This document shows, piece after piece, positions 7,922 to 13,900 of a stretch of DNA of 13,900 bases. The stretch is from NCBI GenBank assembly GCA_964652975.1, contig CAZZCN010000071.1, forward strand, positions 1 to 13,900, written 5' to 3'. The notes beneath the pieces were generated by a model. That model did no database searches, was not told the origin of the DNA, and saw only the letters and a list, made by a program, of their open reading frames with translations. The position numbers and the translations under genes were made by a program. Numbering within the stretch: position 1 is the first letter of the stretch; each line of letters opens with the position of its first letter. The DNA is from CAZZCN01 sp964652975 (GTDB lineage: Bacteria; Bacillota; Clostridia; Saccharofermentanales; UBA5734).

Positions 7922-10834
7922 CTATTTTAACTCCTTTTGTTTTCTGCTAAGTTCTGAATTAATCTGCTCAACGGCTTCTTCTAATGCGCTTCGAACCGGA
8001 AGTCTCTGGATGACGGTTTTATTTAGTGCATTTGCCATATTTCTTGTTGTTAGATATCCCCCAAATACAACCGGCTGTTCAATTGAATTGTTCCACGTTT
8101 CCTTTATTATGGTGATATGTTCTTTTTTTATGTTTAATGAGCTGAAGGCTTCAATATTTGCAGTATTCCATTTTGCTATTTTACCAAGTCTGCCTTCAAG
8201 AAGTTTCGAAAAGTTCTTTTGCGTTTCAGCTGACGTCCACCAGTCTAAAAACTTATAACTGCTGTCTTTTTTCGTTGTGGATTTAAGAATAATGTCTGCT
8301 TCACCGGAAATACCTCCGGTTGTCCTGTTTATTTCACCATTTTTCATGCGTTTGCCGGGAATTAAGGCTATATCCCATTTAGCTGAAATTTCCGGAGCTG
8401 CTGAAATCAAACTGATATAGGTATTGAAATTAGCGATTCCTATTGGCATTTCACCTGTTCTGAATCTATTATAGAAATCAGCTTTATATGGTATGCCATA
8501 CTTTACATATAAGTCTGTCAGTTCTTGACAGGCAATGTATGCCTCGTTAGAATCCAATGCAGTTTTTGTGTTGTTGTCTTTGTAAAAGGCCCCACCATTT
8601 TGATATAAAAAAGCATCAAATATTCCAACGCCCTGGAGTATTTCAGGAATATACATCTGTTTGTTGTTCTGATACAGGACCGGTAACACATTATTATATA
8701 CTTCATCCCAGGTTTGCGGGACTGCTATCCCCAGTTCCTTTAAAATATCTGTTCTATAAAACATTACTCTAAAATTACTTGTTTCCGGTAATCCGTATGT
8801 TTTGCCTTGATATCCCAATGGAATATTCAGACCCTTGGTGAATCTTTGTTTTATGTTATTTATATTGGGCATATCATCGAGAGGCAGGACAACACCTCTA
8901 ATAGCATATTCAACCGGCAGGTTGTTCGGCAAGGACAAAACAACATCCGGCAGATTCTGCCCTGAATTTATTGCCAGAAGTAAAGGGTTGATAGATCCGT
9001 TTATTGAACCTGATGGCAGAACATTCAGTCTGATACCGATTTTTTCTTTAGGTGTGAAACTACTATCGGCAATTTCTTTTGCTATTTCTCCCCATTCTTT
9101 TCCTCTTGTTATCCATACATCAATCACTTCATGTTCTTTTTCATTTTCAACTCCGATTGCATTATAATCCTTTACAAAGGAAATGAAGAAATTATAAAAT
9201 CCCCCGATTAAGTTAGATATAAATGAACTTTTATAATCCGTTACTTTAAAATTTGCAGGTAAAAAAGATATGTAATCAATACCTAGAGGTTGTTCCTTCA
9301 ACTTAATCATCCAGTCACTTATGCTTAAGGAATAATTTGTGATTTCACTGTATTTTCTCTGGATAATATCTGGATTCTTCCTCATTCTCTTAAAACTTTC
9401 AATTAGAGCTTTAATATTATTAGATGTAGCGGAAATGCTTGTTGAATATTTGTCAATGATAATGACAGCATCTGAAGCCAGTGTTATTATTTTGTCAATA
9501 TTACTAAGAAGATCAGGGACCTTTTTATCAAGTTCATAATCATAATTTGTATCAGGATCTGTTCCTGTGACAAGAACTATATCTTTTAAAACATTTTGCA
9601 ATATTTCAGATGTTTTTTCTAAATTCTTTACAGGTGTGTTAAAAACTCCTGTTTGAGCTTCCATTGTCAGCGTATGCTCGCCTTCCTCCAGATAGAAAAG
9701 ATAATCTTCACTTGAATCACCGACTGCTATATAGCTCAAAAGCCTGGCATAATCGAAGCGATAATCCTCTAATTCTCTAAACGGTATCTCACCATCAATT
9801 TTGATTGCTCTGCCTGATGTCAGTCCTTCACCATCAATATGCAAAAATCTGACTCCCAGCTTATAAAGACCGGATTTGTCAACATTAAATCTCCAGGTGA
9901 TATTGTTTCCACCTTCTTTAAAGCTTGAATTACCGATCATATTCATCAGTCTTTTCTTATAGCTTGCAGGACTTGCAGACGGGTCACCGGTTGTTGTTAA
10001 TTGTATCGACGATGAATTGAAGTTTACTATATGGTCATAGCTTTCACCTTCAAATCTAATTGTTGAATTGGCATTCTTGTATTCTTTTTTGTTATATTCA
10101 TTTTTTATTTCCTGATAGTCCCGAATTTCTGTAGGAGCCTTTAAGCTTAAGCTGGAAATTTTTATTTCTCCCTGTATTGCTTCCAAGGTTACTTTGTTTT
10201 CACCTTTCTTCAGCAAAAATAGATATGGCGAGGGGCTAATTCCTTGAGAATCAGACAATGAAGCTATTTTCCATATGGGTTTTTCGACTACTATCGGCTG
10301 GACTTCATCTCCGATGCTGTTTATTATAGGTTTGCCTGAATATGAATAATATTTATTGAAAATCAATCTGTCAGATTCTGCGAATTGTGACAGATTATTT
10401 ATTTTGACAGACTTTTCTATATCATCTTGGCTGCCGGATACTTGGCTATATTTGAACTGTATCTCATATAGTCCTTCTATCGGCGCATTTAATAGCCAGC
10501 TTATAGAGATGTTTGAACTTGATATTAAAACAAATTCCTCATCAGCTTCTGAGTATTTTTCAGCACCTTTTCCGTTGGCTGATGAATATTCAGTTGCTTT
10601 CTTGATAATGCTTTCTCCATTATATACAGGAGTTTTATTCTTTTTGTAATTGTTAAGAACGTTTTCATATTTTAATTGATTATCACTATCTAGAACTTCA
10701 TTAATATTAGAATTAGCATTTTTATATCTATTGCTTAATTCTCCTGCAGCAATTACATTACTACTAATTATTGAAATCATTAAAGTTAATGTTATAAAAG
10801 TTAAAAGCTGACTAAATATTCTTTCTCTATTCAT
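7922..10834 (-). CDS. Large extracellular solute-binding protein with N-terminal carbohydrate-binding-like modules
   Basis: Protein of 970 residues, over twice the length of an ordinary sugar-binding protein (about 400-450). ATG at 10834 is chosen because AAGGGTG (10844-10850) lies 9 bases upstream; the in-frame GTG at 10846 overlaps that site. The signal peptide (1-30, ending SNVIAAG) has no lipobox cysteine. Residues about 70-232 and 255-395 look like two beta-sandwich, CBM6/35-like modules; the second shows IRFEGESYDHIV, then GLYKLGVRFLHIDGEG, then EEGEHTLTMEAQTG. Residues 400-510 are helical. Residues 567-970 form a family 1 solute-binding domain: INSGQNLPDVVLSLPN, YGLPETSNFRVMFYRTDILK, LGIAVPQTWDEVY and KFLDWWTSAETQKNFSKLLE. 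First gene of the operon, divergent from the AraC regulator. It should deliver a glycan to the permeases; two such pairs lie downstream. The ligand is unknown. Confidence 0.9.
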   Translation of the reverse strand: MNRERIFSQLLTFITLTLMISIISSNVIAAGELSNRYKNANSNINEVLDSDNQLKYENVLNNYKKNKTPVYNGESIIKKATEYSSANGKGAEKYSEADEEFVLISSSNISISWLLNAPIEGLYEIQFKYSQVSGSQDDIEKSVKINNLSQFAESDRLIFNKYYSYSGKPIINSIGDEVQPIVVEKPIWKIASLSDSQGISPSPYLFLLKKGENKVTLEAIQGEIKISSLSLKAPTEIRDYQEIKNEYNKKEYKNANSTIRFEGESYDHIVNFNSSSIQLTTTGDPSASPASYKKRLMNMIGNSSFKEGGNNITWRFNVDKSGLYKLGVRFLHIDGEGLTSGRAIKIDGEIPFRELEDYRFDYARLLSYIAVGDSSEDYLFYLEEGEHTLTMEAQTGVFNTPVKNLEKTSEILQNVLKDIVLVTGTDPDTNYDYELDKKVPDLLSNIDKIITLASDAVIIIDKYSTSISATSNNIKALIESFKRMRKNPDIIQRKYSEITNYSLSISDWMIKLKEQPLGIDYISFLPANFKVTDYKSSFISNLIGGFYNFFISFVKDYNAIGVENEKEHEVIDVWITRGKEWGEIAKEIADSSFTPKEKIGIRLNVLPSGSINGSINPLLLAINSGQNLPDVVLSLPNNLPVEYAIRGVVLPLDDMPNINNIKQRFTKGLNIPLGYQGKTYGLPETSNFRVMFYRTDILKELGIAVPQTWDEVYNNVLPVLYQNNKQMYIPEILQGVGIFDAFLYQNGGAFYKDNNTKTALDSNEAYIACQELTDLYVKYGIPYKADFYNRFRTGEMPIGIANFNTYISLISAAPEISAKWDIALIPGKRMKNGEINRTTGGISGEADIILKSTTKKDSSYKFLDWWTSAETQKNFSKLLEGRLGKIAKWNTANIEAFSSLNIKKEHITIIKETWNNSIEQPVVFGGYLTTRNMANALNKTVIQRLPVRSALEEAVEQINSELSRKQKELK

Positions 10835-11105
10835 GGAAATATACACCCTTATAATCTATTTGATATAAATATATCACGCTATAATAAGTCATGTGTGACA
10901 TTATCTATTCAATATTTCTCCTATGTGATATTTATGAGGATATTTACACCTTTTTCTATCTAAGCTATTGATAAATACTTAAATAATTGTATAATAAATT
11001 TATATATCTACCAAATACCAATTACTTATTAGTGCATTATTTTGATATTTTATATATATTTGTTGTCATTATATCATTTTTAATCAATTAATAGGAGAAA
11101 TCTCA
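10835..11105. promoter_or_regulatory. Divergent control region between the importer operon and its AraC-type regulator
   Basis: 271 very AT-rich bases with no gene. The regulator's promoter is at 10968-10995. For the minus-strand operon I find no good sigma-A promoter: possible -10 boxes (such as TATTAT near 10880) lack a -35 box at normal spacing, as expected if an activator is needed. Possible operator elements: ATGTG at 10891 and again at 10923 in similar context, 32 bases apart, and the inverted pair ATATCAC (10871-10877) / GTGATAT (10925-10931). In such AT-rich DNA these could be chance. Confidence 0.5.
10968..10995 (+). promoter_or_regulatory. Promoter of the AraC-family regulator
   Basis: TTGATA (10968-10973), 16 bases, then a perfect TATAAT (10990-10995). 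Transcription would begin near 11002, leaving a leader of about 100 bases before ATG 11106. Within the leader I see only AT-rich sequence and AGGAG at 11093-11097, 8 bases before the start. No riboswitch-like structure is evident. Confidence 0.65.
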
Positions 11106-12026
11106 ATGAATAATATGAGTGATAAATCCTTATATAGCAATGCCAATAATACCTGGTATCAGATAGAAGAATTTCGATCAGGCTCATTTGAAGAGGTGTT
11201 TGAATCCGAAAGTGATTCAATCCGCATGTTCTATGTAGATATTGGAGATATAAATATTGAATTTGTCACCCCGGAAGATGATGTTCTTTCTTTTAAAATA
11301 AAGAGGCATGATTTTTTACTAATTGATTATAATACGAAAATCAGTAATTTTAATGTTTCAAAAGGTCCGACTTTGGTAACAATGATAAAATTGAGCAAGA
11401 CCGATAATGAAATGTTTAATTTTGCCAAACAGATCGCTATTGATCCGAATATTGCAAAAGTTCTTGCTGCAAAGCAATCTGTAATACTAATAAAAAACGT
11501 CCTGTCTTTTAATAGAATTCTAAAATTATTAGAGAATGAAATAAAGTCAAAGCCTTTCTATAATTCAAACGAATACATGCAAAACCTTTTGATATCTATG
11601 ATTTTTATCGAAATATCAAGAGAGTTTCGTAATCCTTACCAAAGTGTAGCTTCGATCTATGCAAAAAAAGCAAGTGATTACATTCATAACAATTTTGAAG
11701 ACGATATCAAGCTAGATGATATCGCCCATAATCTTTACATTCATCCCTCTTACCTTAGAAAGCTCTTTAAAGAACAGTTTAATGACACATTTATCGGCTA
11801 TTTGACCAATGTCCGTATCGAAAGGGCAAAGGAGCTTTTATCAAATTCATCATTGCCGATTGTTGAAATCTCTGAGTCGGTAGGTATAAAAAACAGAGAG
11901 CATTTTCAAAGAATTTTCGCGAAAATAGTAGGGGTTACACCTGGAAATTACAGGAAAATTGAAACCTCGAATAATGATACTTATAAATCGCCTAAAGGCA
12001 CACACAAAAGATCGATTTCTTTGTAA
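11106..12026 (+). CDS. AraC-family transcriptional regulator
   Basis: Cytoplasmic DNA-binding protein of 306 residues. The C-terminal part (about 188-284) is a complete AraC/XylS double helix-turn-helix: first helix pair around IKLDDIAHNLYIHPSYLRKL (201-220), then FKEQFNDTFIGYL, NVRIERAKELL, and the second pair IVEISESVGIKNREHFQRIF with GVTPGNYRK. Residues 18-98 are strand-rich and cupin-like, the usual ligand-sensing half, though I cannot name a ligand. The start has AGGAG (11093-11097) 8 bases upstream. It is divergent from the solute-binding gene and the only regulator in view, so it probably activates the importer operon when the sugar is present; this rests on context. There is no membrane segment, so it is not of the membrane-bound sensor type. 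It ends at the strong terminator at 12058-12091. Confidence 0.92.
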   Translation: MNNMSDKSLYSNANNTWYQIEEFRSGSFEEVFESESDSIRMFYVDIGDINIEFVTPEDDVLSFKIKRHDFLLIDYNTKISNFNVSKGPTLVTMIKLSKTDNEMFNFAKQIAIDPNIAKVLAAKQSVILIKNVLSFNRILKLLENEIKSKPFYNSNEYMQNLLISMIFIEISREFRNPYQSVASIYAKKASDYIHNNFEDDIKLDDIAHNLYIHPSYLRKLFKEQFNDTFIGYLTNVRIERAKELLSNSSLPIVEISESVGIKNREHFQRIFAKIVGVTPGNYRKIETSNNDTYKSPKGTHKRSISL

Positions 12027-12057
12027 GTATTCAATTCATTTTGTATAATGTTTTATC

Positions 12058-12091
12058 AAAAAGGAGGTGGTATTTTTACCACCTCCTTTTT
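12058..12091. terminator. Strong bidirectional rho-independent terminator
   Basis: A perfect 15-base-pair stem: left arm AAAAAGGAGGTGGTA (12058-12072), loop TTTT (12073-12076), right arm TACCACCTCCTTTTT (12077-12091). The stem ends in A/T tracts, so both strands give a GC-rich hairpin followed by U residues. It sits between the convergent AraC gene (stop 12026) and dockerin gene (stop 12119) and would end both transcripts. The arm also contains an AGGAGGTGG ribosome-binding-site-like string, but no start codon follows it usefully. Confidence 0.93.
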
Positions 12092-12118
12092 ACTTACATT
12101 TCGATTACTTTTCAGATA

Positions 12119-13900
12119 TCAATCTAATGCTAAAACTCTCTTTTTTACTGCAAGTAAATCACTTATTGTTATTTTTCTATCCAATGACATGTCCATATTT
12201 TTAAGCGCGTTAATTTTTGTAATAGAAGTAGCTCTTAGTAAATGCATTTTAATAATTGTCATATCAGCAACATTTATTGCTCCGTCAAAATTTGAATCAC
12301 CCGAAAGCATCGTCACTTTTACATTATCAAACCAGGTATTATGAGTATGTTGATAGGTATAAAGTCCAATTGTACCTTTCTTGTTCTTTGCTAAATCCAG
12401 TTCAGTATAATTAATCACCATTACGTTATCAACATAGCACTTGATATTATTTCCAACAAATGACATTTTGAAATTGTGAATCCCTAAATCTGAAGCTCCA
12501 TTGGCTGCCGGAATAATACTGTTATCAATTCTTGTTAAGTAGCCTGTTGCGTCCCATTCATGGTTATAATTTGTTTCTTTAGCATTATAGGATAGAACAA
12601 ATCTGTTTTGAACACCGTTGTAGAAAAATCTATATCCTGTCCCACTGCTATTCATTCTGCCGGCAATACCAATGTTACAGCTGTTTACATTTACCGCCCA
12701 TGGCATTAAATTAATGTCTGTTGATAAGGTGTAGTCACTCCAGTTATAAGTATCAGCACCACTATAGCTGTATAGTAGACCATTAGAATTGAAATTTAAC
12801 TTACTATCTGTTATGCTGGCTGATGTGCTTGAGTTAAAGGAGTAGTTTTGATTTTCTATTTTCCATTTTGAATCCAATGTGCCAGAGAATGTATCTAAAA
12901 CACTTGTTGACGTATTTACCTCTGATACCTTGATGTTATCAAACCATCCGTTATGTGTAAGGCTAAATACATACAACCCTATCGTTCCTGTTGTGTTTCT
13001 AGATATATCTGTCTCTGTGTAGGAAATTATCAAGGTATTATCAACGTAACATTTTATTAATGTGCCCTCAAAAACCATCTTAAACTTATGAACACCCATA
13101 TTGTTTGGATCGGCAATGCTCAGCAGCGTATTCTCTGTTCTAGAAAGAGATGTTCCACCACTCATCCACCAACGGTGACCATAGATACCATCCTTCGTTG
13201 AATACATCAAAATGAAATCATTTTCCAGAGCTGAATAGAAGAACCTGTAGCCTGTTCCATCAGTGTTTACGCGCCCTGCAATACCATGGTTGCTGCCATT
13301 CCCCCCCCATGGTGTTACGTTGATATCTGACTCTACAATATAATTGCTCCAATTATAGGCTGCAGCATTGGCATATGAATAAAAGAACCCGTTGCCATTG
13401 AAAGATAATGCTCCGTTGCTGATTGAAGCATCTGTAATTCCATTACTGTTTGCGTAATTCTGATATTCCTTTTTCCAGTCACTGCTAAGGGTATCAGAGA
13501 AAGAATCACTTAAAATCGCAGGTGTGTAAATTATCTCACTTAAAGGCTCCATAACACTCGTGCTATTATCATAAATAAAACCATTGATGTTATTAACCGC
13601 ACCTATTGAATCAACTAAAATTGCCTCCTGTCCTATATTCGTCCTGATATCCAATTGAAAGTTAGAAATCATTCCGTTTGCAATTCCACCGACTGTGCTT
13701 TTCAAGTTTCCGTTTGGTATAATTATTAAGCCCTCAAAATACCTTGGTAATATTATTTTTCCTGTTTTCACATCTGCAACACCATTCTTATCAATTAAAT
13801 AGTATTGGCTGCTTTCGTTATAAGAGAATTGTGTTGCGCTGCTATTTTTAATCTTTATGCTTAATGATGTCTGTTCATAATCACTTGCATTAATGTAGAA
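12119..13900 (-). CDS. Secreted dockerin protein with two tandem LamG-like modules (5' end cut off by window)
   Basis: The frame is open from the window edge to TGA at 12119: 593 residues seen. An internal GTG at 13771 is not the start, since 43 coding-like residues precede it without a stop. Residues 1-115 are strand-rich (SLSIKIKN, QYYLIDKNG, KIILPRYFEGLIIIP) and look like an accessory beta-sandwich; any catalytic module and signal peptide lie outside the window. Residues 131-326 and 335-531 are two copies of a concanavalin/LamG-like module sharing GIAGR, GTGYRFFY, IKCYVDN, GTIGLY and WFDN. Residues 534-593 are a type I dockerin: DSNFDGAINVAD is a normal calcium loop; the second, DMSLDRKITISD, has Arg for Gly. 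The protein probably docks to a cohesin on a scaffoldin or cell surface and binds polysaccharide. It is convergent with the AraC gene, so not part of the importer operon. Confidence 0.88.
   Translation of the reverse strand, partial: FYINASDYEQTSLSIKIKNSSATQFSYNESSQYYLIDKNGVADVKTGKIILPRYFEGLIIIPNGNLKSTVGGIANGMISNFQLDIRTNIGQEAILVDSIGAVNNINGFIYDNSTSVMEPLSEIIYTPAILSDSFSDTLSSDWKKEYQNYANSNGITDASISNGALSFNGNGFFYSYANAAAYNWSNYIVESDINVTPWGGNGSNHGIAGRVNTDGTGYRFFYSALENDFILMYSTKDGIYGHRWWMSGGTSLSRTENTLLSIADPNNMGVHKFKMVFEGTLIKCYVDNTLIISYTETDISRNTTGTIGLYVFSLTHNGWFDNIKVSEVNTSTSVLDTFSGTLDSKWKIENQNYSFNSSTSASITDSKLNFNSNGLLYSYSGADTYNWSDYTLSTDINLMPWAVNVNSCNIGIAGRMNSSGTGYRFFYNGVQNRFVLSYNAKETNYNHEWDATGYLTRIDNSIIPAANGASDLGIHNFKMSFVGNNIKCYVDNVMVINYTELDLAKNKKGTIGLYTYQHTHNTWFDNVKVTMLSGDSNFDGAINVADMTIIKMHLLRATSITKINALKNMDMSLDRKITISDLLAVKKRVLALD
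12308..13510 (-). repeat. Tandem duplication of a LamG-like module inside the dockerin gene
   Basis: Two copies of about 195 codons each, at about 12923-13510 (N-terminal copy) and 12308-12898 (C-terminal copy), joined by a short Ser/Thr-rich linker (VNTSTSV). By eye about half of the residues agree, spread along the whole length (YNWS-Y, SDIN/TDIN, PW, GIAGR, GTGYRFFY, IKCYVDN, GTIGLY). Protein-level similarity without long identical DNA points to an old duplication. The copies differ most at the PW loop: the first has PWGGNGSN, the second PWAVNVNS and a cysteine. Confidence 0.85.

Noticed and set aside
1825..9539. Plus-strand open frames of about 60-120 codons opposite the minus-strand genes (for example 1825-2115, 7104-7391, 7896-8258 and 8835-9167)
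   Set aside because: They lie opposite well-recognised genes, lack convincing ribosome-binding sites and show no family features.
10835..10846. Longer solute-binding protein starting at GTG 10846
   Set aside because: That GTG overlaps the AAGGGTG ribosome-binding site, which is correctly spaced for ATG 10834.
10912..10945. ATATTT three times (10912, 10928, 10940) as an iteron-like repeat
   Set aside because: Spacing is uneven and the word is expected by chance in such AT-rich DNA.
12061..12070. AGGAGGTGG as a functional ribosome-binding site
   Set aside because: It is one arm of a perfect terminator stem, with no suitable start codon and frame after it.
12048..12344. Plus-strand frame of 98 codons beginning near the terminator
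   Set aside because: It runs through the terminator hairpin and opposite the dockerin domain. The AGGAGGTGG string is part of the hairpin and lies downstream of its ATG.
13769..13771. GTG at 13771 as the true start of the dockerin protein
   Set aside because: There is no signal peptide or ribosome-binding site, and the frame stays open with protein-like sequence to the window edge, so the gene continues outside.
1..13900. CRISPR array, tRNA, rRNA, insertion sequence or phage gene
   Set aside because: No regular direct repeats with spacers, no cloverleaf or rRNA-like stretch, no transposase or integrase frame, and gene order and base composition look uniform.

Overview
The window comes from an AT-rich Firmicute, most likely an anaerobic plant-cell-wall-degrading clostridium of the Ruminiclostridium/Acetivibrio type. 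The evidence is strong Gram-positive ribosome-binding sites, translationally coupled genes, sigma-A-type promoters, and a secreted protein ending in a type I dockerin, the plug module of cellulosomal proteins. I see no tRNA, rRNA, CRISPR array, insertion sequence or phage gene.

Layout. Positions 1-10834 are eight genes on the minus strand, transcribed from right to left. First come a large secreted solute-binding protein with carbohydrate-binding-like N-terminal modules (7922-10834) and a MalF-like/MalG-like permease pair (6994-7917 and 6117-6992). A 61-base gap with a good internal promoter follows. Then come a membrane-tethered NHL-repeat beta-propeller protein (4595-6055), a Yip1-type membrane protein (3972-4595), a large membrane-anchored DUF5696-type protein that looks like an uncharacterised glycoside hydrolase (1734-3965), and a second MalF-like/MalG-like pair (841-1734 and 1-828, the latter cut by the window edge). 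Within each block most genes overlap by one base or are 1-12 bases apart. A divergent AraC-family regulator (11106-12026, plus strand) faces the operon across a 271-base promoter region. It ends at a strong bidirectional terminator (12058-12091), shared with a convergent dockerin protein (12119-13900, minus, cut by the window edge).

How the genes may work together (inference). The solute-binding protein would capture an oligosaccharide, the DUF5696 protein may trim it outside the membrane, and two permease pairs would import it. There is only one binding protein for two permease pairs and no ATPase gene, so a shared MsmX/MsmK-type ATPase encoded elsewhere is likely. The NHL and Yip1 proteins look like envelope assembly or scaffold parts. 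I recall this set (long solute-binding protein, two permease pairs, NHL, Yip1, DUF5696) as recurring in clostridia and paenibacilli, but know of no established substrate or function. It is the best candidate here for an undescribed system: a membrane-bound glycan-processing and import machine under AraC-type control.

Several starts were set from ribosome-binding sites rather than the longest frame (6055, 6992 and 10834). Two genes probably start with GTG (1734 and 3965).
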